Assembly (NCBI GenBank): GCA_030263275.1
Contig: SZOR01000007.1
Coordinates: forward strand, 6,953 to 70,952
Source of the DNA: DSNY01 sp016861185
GTDB taxonomy: Bacteria; Pseudomonadota; Gammaproteobacteria; Burkholderiales; Burkholderiaceae_F
Direction of reading: 5' to 3'
DNA length: 64,000 nt
How positions within the stretch are numbered: position 1 is the stretch's first letter; each line of letters begins with the position of its first letter. The notes beneath the pieces are model-generated. The model was not told the DNA's origin. It did no database searches and saw only the letters and a program-made list of their open reading frames with translations. A program made the translations under genes and the position numbers. Shown here in pieces: positions 16,647 to 26,059 of this stretch.

Positions 16647-17440
16647 GTCATCACCGAATCGAGACCGCGGTGCACGCCGACGAGCCGGCCAACTTCGCGG
16701 ATCGCGAGCAGCGCGCCGTCGACGTAGGGCTCGGCGCTCTCGCCGGAGTCGTGCCGGATGTGCAGCCGCTGGCCGGGTGCGCCGAAGATCGCCTCGACCG
16801 ACAGCACGTAGCCCGGCGCGCGCACCGAGTGGACCTGCACGCCGCCGAGTGTGGCGCCGCGCGTCTCGCGCGGGCCGCGCACCTCGTCGAGCGGCACGTC
16901 GAGCTTCGGCGGCTTCACGCGGCCGAGCCGGAACGCCAGTTCACGTGCGGTGCCGCTCGGCGCGTCGACCTTGCCGGCGTGCGCGTAGTCGATCACCTCG
17001 AAGTGATCGACGTAGCGCGCGGCGATCTCGGCGAACTTCATCGCCAGCACCGCGGTGATCGCGAAGTTGCCGCACGCGAGCACGCCGCGCCCGCGCTCGC
17101 GCGCGGCGGCATCGATCTGCGCGTAATCGTCGTCGGTCAATCCCGACGTGCCGACGACGACGTGCGCGCCGGCGGCGAGCGCGGCCAGCACGTTGCCCTT
17201 GGCGACGTCGGGCTTCGTGTACTCGACGAACACGTCGCAGCCGGCCGCGAGCGCCGCGGCGGCGCTCGATTCGATCGGCGCATCGAGCCGCGGCTCGCCG
17301 AGCACGTCACCGAGGTTCAGCCCCGCATGACTGCGCGAAACCGCCGCGACGAGCTTGATGTCGTCGCACCGCACGATCCCCCGCGCCAGCGCCGACCCCG
17401 CCCACCCCGTCGCCCCCGCAACGATCACCCGCAGGCTCAC
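16640..17440 (-). CDS. DapB-family dihydrodipicolinate reductase-like protein (divergent)
   Basis: A 266-residue Rossmann oxidoreductase of the DapB family. NAD(P)-binding VIVAGATGWAGSALARG is at 4-20, VVVGTSGLTDDD at about 95-106, and KVDAPSGTA is the substrate motif. DapB makes tetrahydrodipicolinate in lysine/diaminopimelate synthesis. The residues before KVDAPSG read DYAHAG, where E. coli DapB has EAHHRH, so the proposed acid His159 is replaced by Ala and only one His of the cluster remains. It may be a paralogue with another substrate; dapB itself could be elsewhere. The GTG start overlaps the upstream DUF559 stop (GTGA). Confidence 0.7.
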   Translation of the reverse strand: MSLRVIVAGATGWAGSALARGIVRCDDIKLVAAVSRSHAGLNLGDVLGEPRLDAPIESSAAAALAAGCDVFVEYTKPDVAKGNVLAALAAGAHVVVGTSGLTDDDYAQIDAAARERGRGVLACGNFAITAVLAMKFAEIAARYVDHFEVIDYAHAGKVDAPSGTARELAFRLGRVKPPKLDVPLDEVRGPRETRGATLGGVQVHSVRAPGYVLSVEAIFGAPGQRLHIRHDSGESAEPYVDGALLAIREVGRLVGVHRGLDSVMTW

Positions 17441-17982
17441 AGGTCACCCCCCTTTCGTAAAGGGGGGCAGGGGGGATTTCTCAGCCCTTCGCAAACGCCT
17501 CGGTGAATCCGCTCCAGGACAGCCTCCATCTGCGTAAGCACTTGTCGATTGTCGAATCGCAGCACGCCCAACCCGAGCGCCCGCAACGCTTCATCGCGTT
17601 CAACGTCACGCGCTTGTTCGTCCGCTTCGAAATGCTGCCCGCCGTCGAGTTCGACCACGAGTCGAACCGCGGGCGCGTAGAAGTCGACGATGTATCGACC
17701 GATCGGTCGCTGCCGGTAGAACTGAACGCCCTCGATCTGCTTGCCACGCAGCCTCTGCCAGAGCGCGCGTTCGGCGTCGGTGAGGTTCGAGCGGAGCTGT
17801 CGAGCAAGTGGCTTGAGATCGCTTCGGTAGTGGAGACCCCGAAATCCCCCCTGGCCCCCCTTTTTCAAAGGGGGGTTGGCGGTGTCGCTCTGCGGAGGTT
17901 CTCCGCGTGGCGACAACTCAGCCCCCTTTCGCAAAGGGGGCCGCGCACGAAGTGCGCGGGGGGATTTCGCGGTCTCTCGCAT
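17437..17982 (-). CDS. DUF559 (Vsr/EndA-fold) endonuclease-domain protein bracketed by repeats
   Basis: The real domain spans about 115 residues near the C-terminus: ARQLRSNLTDAERALWQRLR, then FYRQRPIGRYIVDFYAP with the active-site Asp, LVVELDGGQHFEAD with Glu and Asp, and the terminal strand GLGVLRFDNRQVL. This is the Vsr-like PD-(D/E)XK DUF559 fold; cellular role unknown. The upstream part of the frame and the last ~12 residues are translated palindromic repeats (LRKG/LKKGG motifs), so the true start is uncertain. ATG 17982 is the longest option and TTG at 17865 is another. The stop overlaps the GTG of the dapB-like gene. Inverted repeat copies flank the domain on both sides, suggesting a repeat-associated mobile unit. 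Confidence 0.72.
   Translation of the reverse strand: MRETAKSPRALRARPPLRKGAELSPRGEPPQSDTANPPLKKGGQGGFRGLHYRSDLKPLARQLRSNLTDAERALWQRLRGKQIEGVQFYRQRPIGRYIVDFYAPAVRLVVELDGGQHFEADEQARDVERDEALRALGLGVLRFDNRQVLTQMEAVLERIHRGVCEGLRNPPCPPLRKGGDL
17447..17479 (+). repeat. Palindromic repeat (type B), left flank of DUF559
   Basis: CCCCCCTTT (17447-17455), CGT loop, AAAGGGGGG (17459-17467), then CAGGGGGGATTT. It lies within the last codons of the DUF559 frame and just before the dapB-like start. It is oriented opposite to the copy at 17842. Confidence 0.85.
17842..17876 (-). repeat. Palindromic repeat (type B), inverted copy right of DUF559
   Basis: Reads AAATCCCCCC-TGG-CCCCCC-TTTTTCAAA-GGGGGG on the plus strand, the reverse complement of the 17447 element plan. 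With the 17447 copy it encloses the DUF559 domain in inverted orientation. Confidence 0.85.
17921..17967 (+). repeat. Palindromic repeat (type B) with inner hairpin insert
   Basis: GCCCCCTTTCGCAAAGGGGGC followed by an inserted CGCGCACGAAGTGCGCG hairpin and then GGGGGGATTT. Same orientation as the 17447 copy. The insert splits the palindrome from its G-tract tail. Confidence 0.8.
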
Positions 17983-17996
17983 GGGAACCACGCTCG

Positions 17997-19124
17997 CTAA
18001 GCCAACGCCCGCCCGATCAGCATGCGTTGGATGTCGCTGGTGCCTTCGTAGATCTGGCAGACGCGCACGTCGCGGTAGATGCGTTCGACCGGGAAGTCGC
18101 TGACGTAGCCGTAGCCGCCGTGGATCTGGATCGCGTCGGAACACACGCGCTCGGCCATTTCGGAGGCGAAGAGCTTCGCCATCGCGGCTTCCTTCAGGCA
18201 GGGCTGGCCGGCGTCGCGCAGCGCGGCCGCGTGCAGCACGAGGCTGCGCGCCGCCTCGATCTGCGTGGCCATGTCGGCGAGCCGGAAGTTCACCGCCTGG
18301 TGCTCGAAGATCGGCTGGCCGAACGAGGTGCGTTCCTTCGAGTATTTCAACGCCGCCTCGAACGCCGCGCGCGCCATGCCGATCGATTGCGCGGCGATAC
18401 CGATGCGGCCGCCTTCGAGGCTCGACAGCGCGATCTTGTAGCCCTCGCCTTCTTCGCCGATCAGGTTGGCGGCCGGCACGCGGCAGTTCTCGAAGACGAT
18501 CTGCGCGGTGTCGGACGAATGCTGGCCGAGCTTCTCCTCGAGCCGCGCGACGACGTAGCCCGGCGTGTCGGTCGGCACGACGAACATGCTCATGCCGCGC
18601 TTGCCCGCGTTGCGGTCGGTGACCGCGACGACCATCGCGTAGTCGGCGTTCTTGCCCGAGGTGATGAACTGCTTGACGCCGTTCAGCACGTAGTGGTCGC
18701 CGTCGCGCACCGCGGTCGTCTTCAGCGCCGCCGCGTTGCTGCCCACGTGCGGCTCGGTCAGGCAGAAGGCGCCGAGCGCGCGGCCGGAGGCGAGCGGCTT
18801 GAGGAAGCGCTCCTTCTGCTCCGGCGACGCGTAGCCCATCAGGATCGCGCACACGGGGCAGTTGTTGACGCTGATGATCGTGGAGACGCCGCCGTCGCCG
18901 GCGGCGATCTCCTCGAGCGCGACCGCCAGCGCCGTGTAGTCCATGCCGGCGCCGCCCCACTCCTCCGGCACCGCGATGCCGAACGCGCCGAGTTGCGCCA
19001 GCTCGTGCAGCGCATCCTGCGGGAACAGGTGCCTGCGGTCCCATTCGGCCGCGAACGGCGCGAGCCGCGCTTGCGCGAACTCGCGCAGCGATTCGCGCAG
19101 CAGGCGATGTTCTTCCTTGAGCAC
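17997..19124 (-). CDS. Acyl-CoA dehydrogenase (short/medium-chain type)
   Basis: A full-length 375-residue FAD flavoenzyme that forms the 2,3-double bond of acyl-CoA and passes electrons to ETF. Family signatures are GAFCLTEPHVGSNAAALKTTA (FAD/substrate contact), QFITSGKNADYAMV, RTSFGQPIFEHQAV and the catalytic IYEGTSDIQRMLIGRAL with Glu360. The position of that Glu is that of butyryl/short-chain enzymes, not of isovaleryl-CoA dehydrogenase. Chain-length preference cannot be set from sequence alone. It ends a tightly spaced leftward operon after a membrane protein (4-base gap), RidA, an SDR, a cupin and a thiolase, so it likely works in fatty or branched acid beta-oxidation with that thiolase. 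Confidence 0.92.
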   Translation of the reverse strand: MLKEEHRLLRESLREFAQARLAPFAAEWDRRHLFPQDALHELAQLGAFGIAVPEEWGGAGMDYTALAVALEEIAAGDGGVSTIISVNNCPVCAILMGYASPEQKERFLKPLASGRALGAFCLTEPHVGSNAAALKTTAVRDGDHYVLNGVKQFITSGKNADYAMVVAVTDRNAGKRGMSMFVVPTDTPGYVVARLEEKLGQHSSDTAQIVFENCRVPAANLIGEEGEGYKIALSSLEGGRIGIAAQSIGMARAAFEAALKYSKERTSFGQPIFEHQAVNFRLADMATQIEAARSLVLHAAALRDAGQPCLKEAAMAKLFASEMAERVCSDAIQIHGGYGYVSDFPVERIYRDVRVCQIYEGTSDIQRMLIGRALA

Positions 19125-19128
19125 GTTG

Positions 19129-19695
19129 TCAGTCCTGCATGATCCAGCCGAGCTTGCGCTGCTTGATCAGCCAGCCGACCAGCCAGCCGGCGACGAGCGC
19201 GGCGGCGAGCATCGGGCCGCCGCCGATGATGCCGGACAGCAGCAGCACGTTGGAGAAGTAGGGCATGAAGTCGGTCGGACCCCAGGCCCAGGTCGCGAGT
19301 GCGGAGAACGAGATCCAGGTCAGCAGCGCGACCAGGATGCCGCGCGAGATCGACTGGCTGATGCGCGTGATCCGCTTGTCGGCGTTCTGGTACACGATCA
19401 GCGCGAACATGACCGCGAACAGTCCCGGCACGGCCACGAAGATCAGCGGGTTGACGCCGCTTTCCTCGGCGAAGCGGCGCATCGCCCAGCCGACCGTGCT
19501 CGCGGCGAGCATCGCGCAGATGCCGAAGACGAGCGCTGCAAACAGCGGGATCGTGATCCACCGCACCGACGACACCAGCCGCGAGATGAGCCCTTCGGAC
19601 GGCTCCTCGGGCGCGGTTTCGATGCGCGTGACGGCGGCGCGGCGCGGCGGTGCGTCCTCCTCCTCGTCCAGCCCGTCGTCGTACTTGCGATTCAT
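19129..19695 (-). CDS. Uncharacterised inner-membrane protein, four predicted membrane segments
   Basis: A 188-residue protein with an acidic cytosolic N-terminus (DDGLDEEEDAPPRR) and four hydrophobic segments at about 47-70, 83-103, 120-140 and 150-175, ending KQRKLGWIMQD. No domain is recognised. The ATG overlaps the RidA stop (ATGA), and the gene ends 4 bases before the acyl-CoA dehydrogenase start, so it belongs to the same operon. Upstream in-frame sequence is only the antisense of RidA codons. Function unknown. Confidence 0.75.
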   Translation of the reverse strand: MNRKYDDGLDEEEDAPPRRAAVTRIETAPEEPSEGLISRLVSSVRWITIPLFAALVFGICAMLAASTVGWAMRRFAEESGVNPLIFVAVPGLFAVMFALIVYQNADKRITRISQSISRGILVALLTWISFSALATWAWGPTDFMPYFSNVLLLSGIIGGGPMLAAALVAGWLVGWLIKQRKLGWIMQD

Positions 19696-20081
19696 TGCGG
19701 AAGCCTGGCCGTGACTTCGATCTCGATCTTCATCCGCGCATCGACCAGCCCGCAGACGATCGCGGTCGCCGCGGGCCGGGCACGGCCCAGATATTCGCCG
19801 AAAACCGGCGCGAGCGGTTCGAACAGCGCGACGTCGGTCAGGTAGTAGCGCACGCGCACCACGTCGTCGAGCGTGCAGCCGGCCTCGGCCAGCGCGGCGG
19901 CGATGTTGCGGAAGCACTGCCGGCACTGCGCGATCGGGTCTTCGTCGATACGCATCTGTGCGTAGTCGAAGCCGGTCGTGCCGGCGACGTGCACGTAGTC
20001 GCCGTCGACGACCGCGCGGCTGTAGCCGGCGACGGCCTCGAAGGTCGAACCGGATGAGATCAGGCGTTTGACCATCGGCAC
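19692..20081 (-). CDS. RidA family (reactive intermediate/imine deaminase-like) protein
   Basis: A 129-residue YjgF/YER057c/UK114 trimeric protein. Hallmarks are SRAVVDGDYVHVAGTTGFD at the N-terminus, NIAAALAEAGCTLDDVVRVRYYLTD, and RPAATAIVCGLVDARMKIEIEV at the C-terminus. The Arg of ARPAATAIV aligns with the substrate-carboxylate Arg of active RidA, so deaminase activity on enamine/imine intermediates is possible, although this subgroup (Rid2-7-like) has varied substrates. Start MPMVK or the Met two codons later. It sits 7 bases after the SDR gene and overlaps the membrane protein gene. Confidence 0.87.
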   Translation of the reverse strand: MPMVKRLISSGSTFEAVAGYSRAVVDGDYVHVAGTTGFDYAQMRIDEDPIAQCRQCFRNIAAALAEAGCTLDDVVRVRYYLTDVALFEPLAPVFGEYLGRARPAATAIVCGLVDARMKIEIEVTARLPQ

Positions 20082-20088
20082 GCCTCCG

Positions 20089-20763
<675 letters not shown>

Positions 20764-20881
20764 CGCACCCGTTCCGCCGCCAGTCCGGCGTGCGTGCCGC
20801 TTTGCAGCGTGCACCCGGGCGTGGCTGCCAGGATCGGCGCCGCGACCGGAAACAGCCCGAGGTCCCGGGTACCGAACACGA

Positions 20882-21244
20882 TCAGATCCGCTCGGGGGCC
20901 CCGCGCGTGCGCGCCTCGCTCACGTTGCCGGTGTTCACCGTGCCGGCGGGCTCGAACAGCAGCACGTGGACCTCGCGTTCCGCGTACGGACAGTGCTCGG
21001 TGCCGCGCGGGACGATGATGAACTCGCCCGCGCGTACGCGCTCGGTCCGGTCGCGAAAGCGCATGTCGAACTCGCCGGCGACGACGAGGAACATCTCGTC
21101 CTCGTGCTCGTGGCGGTGCCAGGTGAACGCCCCCTGGAACTTCACGAGCCGCACGTGCTGGCCGTTGAGCTCCCCGGCCAGCCGCGGGTTCCAGTGGTCG
21201 TCGAACTGCGCGAACTTCTGCGCCAGGTTGACGACCCCGGTCAT
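20882..21244 (-). CDS. Cupin-domain protein
   Basis: A 120-residue single-domain cupin. Motif 1 is WHRHEHEDEMFLVVAGEFDMRF with metal ligands His, His, Glu, and motif 2 is RAGEFIIVPRGTEHCPYA with the fourth ligand His. FDDHWNPRLAGELNGQHVRLVK and LLFEPAGTVNTGNV are characteristic of a widespread conserved cupin of unknown substrate (mannose-6-phosphate isomerase-like annotation is common but unproven). The ATG overlaps the thiolase stop by one base (TGATG), so the two are co-translated. Confidence 0.87.
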   Translation of the reverse strand: MTGVVNLAQKFAQFDDHWNPRLAGELNGQHVRLVKFQGAFTWHRHEHEDEMFLVVAGEFDMRFRDRTERVRAGEFIIVPRGTEHCPYAEREVHVLLFEPAGTVNTGNVSEARTRGAPERI

Positions 21245-22425
21245 CACACCATCTCCAGCGCGAGCGCGGTCGCCTCGCCGCCGCCGATGCACAGCGCGGC
21301 GATGCCACGCTTGCCGCCGGTCTTCTTGAGCGCGCCGAGCAGCGTGACGACGATGCGCGCGCCGGAGGCGCCGATCGGGTGGCCCAGCGCGCACGCGCCG
21401 CCGTGGATGTTGATCTTCTCGTGCGGGATCTTGTGCTCGCGCATCGCCGCCATCGTCACCGCGGCGAAGGCTTCATTGACTTCCCACAGGTCGACCTGCG
21501 TGGCGGCCCAGCCGGTCTTCTTCAGCACCTTGTCGATCGCGCCGACCGGCGCCGTGGTGAACCATTCGGGCGCCTGCGCGTGCACCGCGTGCGCGAGGAT
21601 GCGCGCGATCGGCTTGCAGCCGAGCTTGTCGGCCGTCGACGCCCGCATCATCACCAGCGCCGCGGCGCCGTCGGAGATCGACGAGGCGTTGGCCGCGGTG
21701 ATCGTGCCGTCCTTCTTGAACGCGGGCTTGAGCGTGGGGATCTTGTCGAGCTTCGCCTTGAACGGCTGCTCGTCCTTGTCGATCTTCACCTCGCCGCCCT
21801 TGCCGGGGACCGCGACCGGCGCGATCTCCCACGCGAAGCTGCCGTCGGTGTTGGCCTTGAGCGCGCGCTCGGTCGAGGCGATCGCGAACCTGTCCTGCTC
21901 CTCGCGCGAGAACTGGTACTTGGCGACGCACTGCTCGGCGAACACGCCCATCGCCTTGCCGCGCTCGTAGGCGTCTTCCAGGCCGTCGAGTGCCATGTGG
22001 TCGAAGGTCGTCACCGCGCCGTAGCGGTAGCCCTTGCGCGCGCCGACCAGCAGGTGCGGCGCGTTGGTCATGCTCTCCATGCCGCCGGCGATGACGACGT
22101 TGGCGGAACCCGCGGCGAGCATGTCGTACGCGAACATCATCGCGCGCATGCCCGAGCCGCACATCTTCGACAGCGTCACCGCGCCGGCCGACTGCGGCAG
22201 CCCGGCGAGCAGCGTGGCCTGGCGCGCGGGCGCCTGCCCCTGGCCCGCCATCAGGCAGTTGCCGAACAGCACTTCGTCGACGGTTTCGCCCTTGATGCCG
22301 GCGCGTTCGACCGCAGCCTTGATCGCGGTCGCGCCGAGCTGGTAGGCCTGCAGCGAAGAAAAGTCGCCGAGCATGCCGCCGATCGGCGTGCGGGCGGCGG
22401 AAACGATGACGATGGGGTCGTTCAT
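21244..22425 (-). CDS. Acetyl-CoA C-acetyltransferase (thiolase)
   Basis: A full-length 393-residue thiolase. It condenses or cleaves acetoacetyl-CoA, or acts in beta-oxidation. Catalytic residues are Cys89 in SKMCGSGMRAMM, His349 in GGACALGHPIGASG and Cys379 in AALCIGGGEATAL. Length and the MTNAPHLLVGARKGYRYG region match biosynthetic-type acetyl-CoA acetyltransferases used in ketone-body, leucine or PHB metabolism. First gene of a leftward operon with cupin, SDR, RidA, membrane protein and acyl-CoA dehydrogenase. It begins 51 bases after aceK ends. Confidence 0.93.
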   Translation of the reverse strand: MNDPIVIVSAARTPIGGMLGDFSSLQAYQLGATAIKAAVERAGIKGETVDEVLFGNCLMAGQGQAPARQATLLAGLPQSAGAVTLSKMCGSGMRAMMFAYDMLAAGSANVVIAGGMESMTNAPHLLVGARKGYRYGAVTTFDHMALDGLEDAYERGKAMGVFAEQCVAKYQFSREEQDRFAIASTERALKANTDGSFAWEIAPVAVPGKGGEVKIDKDEQPFKAKLDKIPTLKPAFKKDGTITAANASSISDGAAALVMMRASTADKLGCKPIARILAHAVHAQAPEWFTTAPVGAIDKVLKKTGWAATQVDLWEVNEAFAAVTMAAMREHKIPHEKINIHGGACALGHPIGASGARIVVTLLGALKKTGGKRGIAALCIGGGEATALALEMV

Positions 22426-22476
22426 GGTGGCTCTCCTGCGTCGAAAAACGGATGGATCGGGATCCGGTGCCGCGTC

Positions 22477-24300
22477 TCAGGCCCGCCCCCCGCGGGCGTG
22501 CAGGCCGTAGCGCTTCACGAAACGCTTGGACTCCGGATACGGGAAAACGTCCTCAAGATACCCCTGCTGGATGCGCTCCTTGCGGCTCTGCCAGAACTCG
22601 GGCGTCAGCAGGTCGGCATGGTGCTTCAGGAACGCCGCGCGGATGCGCGGATCGCCGAGCAGGAAGGGGCCGAACTGCTCGGGGAAAACGTCGTGCTTGC
22701 CGACGTGGTACCACGGCTCGCCCGACAGCTCGTCCTCCTCGGTGCGCGGCGGCGGAATGCGACGGAAGTTGGTGTCGGTCATGTATTCGATCTCGTCGTA
22801 GTCGTAGAAGACCACGCGCTCGAGCCGCGTCACGCCGAAGTTCTTGTACAGCATGTCGCCGGGGAAGATGTTCGCCGCGGCGAGATCCTTGATCGCCTGG
22901 CCGTATTCGCGGATCGCGTGATCGACCTCGGCATCGGTCGCGTGCTGCAGGTAGATGTTCAGCGGCGTCATGCGCCGCTCGATGTAGACGTGCTTGATCA
23001 GCACCGTGTCGTCGCTCAGCTCGATCTGGTCCGGGCAGAACGCGAGCAGCTCGCGCAGCAGCTCGGCCGAAAAGCGCGCGCGCGGCAGCGTGACCAGCGA
23101 GTACTCCCAGGTGTCCGCCATGCGGCCGACGCGGTCGTGCATCTTGACGAGCCGGTACTTCGCCATGATCTGTTCGCGGTCCGTCTCTTTCGGATACGGA
23201 ATCACGTCCTTGATCATCTTGAACACGTACGGGTACGACGGCAGCGTGAAGACGACCATCACCAGGCCCTTGATGCCGGGCGCGATGACGAACTGGTCGC
23301 TCGAATGCCGCAGGTGATGCAGGAAGTCGCGGTAGAAGAGCGTCTTGCCCTGCTTCTGCAGTCCGACCATCGTGTACAGCTCGGAGGCGGGCTTGTGCGG
23401 CAGGATCGAGCGCAGGAACTCGACGTACGCGCTCGGCGCTTCCATGTCGACCAGGAAGTACGCGCGCGTGAACGAGAACAGCGTCGCGATGTGGTCGACC
23501 GACAGCAGCACCGTGTCGATGTAGATCTGCCCGCGCTCGTTGCGCAGGATCGGCACCGCGAACGGCGTCACGCGCGTGCCGTTGATCACGCGGCCGATGA
23601 TGTACGCGCCCTTGTTGCGGAAGAACAGGCTCGACAGCACCTGGATCTGCAGATCCGGCTCCGCGTGGAACGGCCGCGTCAGCGCGTGCGGCGCGCGCCC
23701 TTCGCGATGCGCCTCGCACACTGCGCGCATCACCCAGCGCAGGTCGCGCTCGACGTCGACGAAGGGGCAGGCCAGCCCGAAGTCGATGACGATCCGGCGG
23801 AAGGTCCTGCGCCAGCCGTCGGTCCCCGGGTAGTAGCTGCGGAACGACGGCGGGTCGGCGTCCATGTATTCGGTCGAAACACCGGGCCGCACGAAGATGA
23901 ACGCGTTGTGGAAGTAGTCGCGATGCAGCAGCTTGGTGCAGACCGAGTTGAAGAAGGTCTCCGCGCACTCGGGCTGCCGGTGCTCGGCGAGCAGCGCGAC
24001 GTAGTTGGCCTTGACCGCCTGCCACAGCGCGTCGCGCTCGTCGTCGGCGAGCGAAGCGAGGTCGAACTCGCGCTCGATGCGCGCCACCGCCTCGAGCACG
24101 CGCTGGTCGTAGAAGTCGATCCGCTCGCGCGCCGAGCGTCGCATCCCGTGCCAGTCGCCGTGTTCGTAGCGGCCCTTGGCCTGCTGCGCGACGTAGCGGA
24201 AGAGGCGATAGTGCCGGTCGAACCCGTCCAGGATCGCGCGTGCGATCTTCGCCGGCTGCGGCATCGACCGGTCGAAGCGCTTTTCGAGGACGGCGCTCAT
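22477..24300 (-). CDS. aceK: Isocitrate dehydrogenase kinase/phosphatase
   Basis: A 607-residue AceK, close to the family's usual ~580-600. This bifunctional enzyme phosphorylates isocitrate dehydrogenase, turning it off to divert flux to the glyoxylate bypass, and reverses the reaction. Recognised stretches include the N-terminal [38 protein letters not shown], the ATP-binding region [31 protein letters not shown] kinase core, and YEDVxFYD-like [16 protein letters not shown]. aceA/aceB are not in the window. It starts one base before the LysE gene stop on the same strand. Confidence 0.95.
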   Translation of the reverse strand: MSAVLEKRFDRSMPQPAKIARAILDGFDRHYRLFRYVAQQAKGRYEHGDWHGMRRSARERIDFYDQRVLEAVARIEREFDLASLADDERDALWQAVKANYVALLAEHRQPECAETFFNSVCTKLLHRDYFHNAFIFVRPGVSTEYMDADPPSFRSYYPGTDGWRRTFRRIVIDFGLACPFVDVERDLRWVMRAVCEAHREGRAPHALTRPFHAEPDLQIQVLSSLFFRNKGAYIIGRVINGTRVTPFAVPILRNERGQIYIDTVLLSVDHIATLFSFTRAYFLVDMEAPSAYVEFLRSILPHKPASELYTMVGLQKQGKTLFYRDFLHHLRHSSDQFVIAPGIKGLVMVVFTLPSYPYVFKMIKDVIPYPKETDREQIMAKYRLVKMHDRVGRMADTWEYSLVTLPRARFSAELLRELLAFCPDQIELSDDTVLIKHVYIERRMTPLNIYLQHATDAEVDHAIREYGQAIKDLAAANIFPGDMLYKNFGVTRLERVVFYDYDEIEYMTDTNFRRIPPPRTEEDELSGEPWYHVGKHDVFPEQFGPFLLGDPRIRAAFLKHHADLLTPEFWQSRKERIQQGYLEDVFPYPESKRFVKRYGLHARGGRA

Positions 24301-24301
24301 T

Positions 24302-24961
24302 TCAAGTCGTAGTGGCAGTCTGCCGCGGCGTCAGCGCGAGCCATACGGCCAGCACGCCGAAAGCCGAACCGAGGAACCAGCGCTGCATCCGCAGCCACAG
24401 CGGCCGACCGGCGAACCACGCTGCCAGAAAGCCGGCCACCGTGACCAGGGATAGATCAACGATTGCCGCGGTGGCGAGCTGGATCGCGCCCAGCGCGAGG
24501 CTTTGCGCCAGCACCGAGCCGTGCGCCGGGTCGATGAACTGCGGGAAAAGCGACAGATAGAACACCGCCACCTTGGGGTTCAACAGCGCGGCGACGAAGG
24601 CCTGGCGCAACAGAACGCGCGGCGCTGCCGGGGGGAGCGGGCTCGTTTCGAAAACGCCGCCGCTGCGCACGGTGGCGAGCGCCAGCCACAGCAGGTAGGC
24701 GGCGCCTGCGATGCGAATCGCGTCGAACGCGAACGGGATCGCCAGCAGCACGACGGTCAGCCCGAAGGCGGCCAGCAGCACGTGCACCGCCAGCCCCGCG
24801 GCCACACCGAACATCGAGAAGTAGCCGGCGCGCCGACCCTGCGCCAGCGTGCGCGAGATCAGGTACAGCCACACCGGTCCGGGGGTCAGCGCGAGCAGCA
24901 GGGCGGCCAGCGTGAACAACGCGAGCCGTTCGCCGGTCAGGCCGAAGACGTTCATGCACAC
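24302..24961 (-). CDS. LysE/RhtB-family amino-acid exporter
   Basis: A 219-residue inner-membrane translocator with about six hydrophobic segments. The family signature is at the N-terminus ([27 protein letters not shown]), and [20 protein letters not shown] sits mid-protein. LysE/RhtB members export lysine, homoserine, threonine or other amino acids and derivatives; substrate not predictable. Start at MCMNVFG, or the internal Met two codons on. It lies between aceK and the ASCH-GNAT gene on the same strand, 102 bases after the latter. Confidence 0.88.
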   Translation of the reverse strand: MCMNVFGLTGERLALFTLAALLLALTPGPVWLYLISRTLAQGRRAGYFSMFGVAAGLAVHVLLAAFGLTVVLLAIPFAFDAIRIAGAAYLLWLALATVRSGGVFETSPLPPAAPRVLLRQAFVAALLNPKVAVFYLSLFPQFIDPAHGSVLAQSLALGAIQLATAAIVDLSLVTVAGFLAAWFAGRPLWLRMQRWFLGSAFGVLAVWLALTPRQTATTT

Positions 24962-25063
24962 GCTCCCGTCGGCCGCCGGCCGAATCGAATCGTCGGTTCG
25001 AAGGTATCCATGGAAACGGGATTGTGCCGAGTCAGGCGGCGGCGCGCTGCCGCCGGTCCGGAC

Positions 25064-26059
25064 TCACGGCGTCCACTCGAACCGCTGTTCGCGCATCGTC
25101 CGCCCCCAGGTTTCGCCGTCGACCTCGTCGACCAGGCGAAAACTCGTGTGCTCGTACAGCGCCCGCGCGGCGTCGAGCCCGGCGAAGGTGTTCAGATACA
25201 CGAGCCGGAATCCCGCGCGCCGGCAGAACTCCATCGCCGCGCCGAGCAGCCGCTTGCCGAGCCCGCGGCCGCGCAACCGCTCGTCGAGCACGAACCAGCG
25301 CAGATGCGCGAGCTGGCGCGAGCGCGACGCGGATTCGCTGCCGTCGATGACGATCGAGCCGCCGATGCGGCCGGCGTCGACGACCAGCCAGACGCCGTCG
25401 CGCGCAGGGTCGAAGCGTTCGACGAAATCGGCGAAGCCGCGCGCGACCTTCGCCTCGAAGAACGCGCCGAAGCCGTGCGCCGGCCCGTAGTAGCCGGCGT
25501 GCAGCGACGCCACCGCGCCGACCGCGCCGGGCAGATAGCCGGGCACGATGCGCGGGCCGTCGGGCGCGGCGAGCGCGCGGTCGAACGGGTAGAGCAGTTC
25601 GAAACGCTCGAGCGCGACCGGCGCATCGTCGCTGAACGTGCGGCCGAGCTGCGCGCACTCGCGCGCGAAGTAGCGGCGATGACCGTCGAGCCAGTCGGCG
25701 AGCGTGCGGTCGCCTTCGCCTTCGTCCCATGCGAACTGCGCGTCGACCGCGGACAGCGCGCGCGTCTCGAGCGAGGTCGTGCGGATCACCGCGCGCGGCG
25801 TGCCGTCGAATTCCGTGATCACGCTGTAGCCGTCGGGCACCGGCGCCGCTTGCGGCGCCGTTTCGTTGGACCAGGCGAGGCTCGCGGTCGCACGCTTGGG
25901 GCCGTGCAGCACCAGTTCGGCGAGTTCGTGCGCGAGCGCCGGCGTATCGCCGAAATACCACGCCTGATACGGCGTCGATTCCGGGACGCTCGCCGCGCGG
26001 CAGAACTCGGCCCAGTACGCGGCGACCGCGCCGTCCTGCGGCACCGTGTTGTCGATCAT
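25064..26059 (-). CDS. ASCH domain-GNAT acetyltransferase fusion
   Basis: A 331-residue two-domain protein. Residues ~5-150 are an ASCH domain: AYWAEFCRAA, YFGDTPALAHELAELVLHGPKRATASL, PDGYSVITEFDGTPRAVIRT and ERFELLYPF. ASCH is a PUA-like beta-barrel expected to bind RNA or modified nucleotides. Residues ~155-331 are a GNAT N-acetyltransferase of the kind found fused to MarR, with acetyl-CoA loop ERLRGRGLGKRLLGAAMEF and YLNTFAGLDAARALYEHTSF. The ATG at 26059 overlaps the upstream hotdog stop (ATGA), which fixes the start and puts it in the isovaleryl-CoA dehydrogenase operon. A combined nucleotide/RNA recognition and acetylation role is inference. Confidence 0.8.
   Translation of the reverse strand: MIDNTVPQDGAVAAYWAEFCRAASVPESTPYQAWYFGDTPALAHELAELVLHGPKRATASLAWSNETAPQAAPVPDGYSVITEFDGTPRAVIRTTSLETRALSAVDAQFAWDEGEGDRTLADWLDGHRRYFARECAQLGRTFSDDAPVALERFELLYPFDRALAAPDGPRIVPGYLPGAVGAVASLHAGYYGPAHGFGAFFEAKVARGFADFVERFDPARDGVWLVVDAGRIGGSIVIDGSESASRSRQLAHLRWFVLDERLRGRGLGKRLLGAAMEFCRRAGFRLVYLNTFAGLDAARALYEHTSFRLVDEVDGETWGRTMREQRFEWTP

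Noticed and set aside
17840..17982. N-terminal proline/lysine-rich part of the DUF559 frame as a genuine protein domain
   Set aside because: These residues are translations of palindromic repeat copies, so the real start is probably inside or after them.
25024..25961. Alternative ORFs opposite or overlapping the ASCH-GNAT gene
   Set aside because: Composition is Arg/Ala-rich without motifs and the ASCH-GNAT frame has two recognisable domains.
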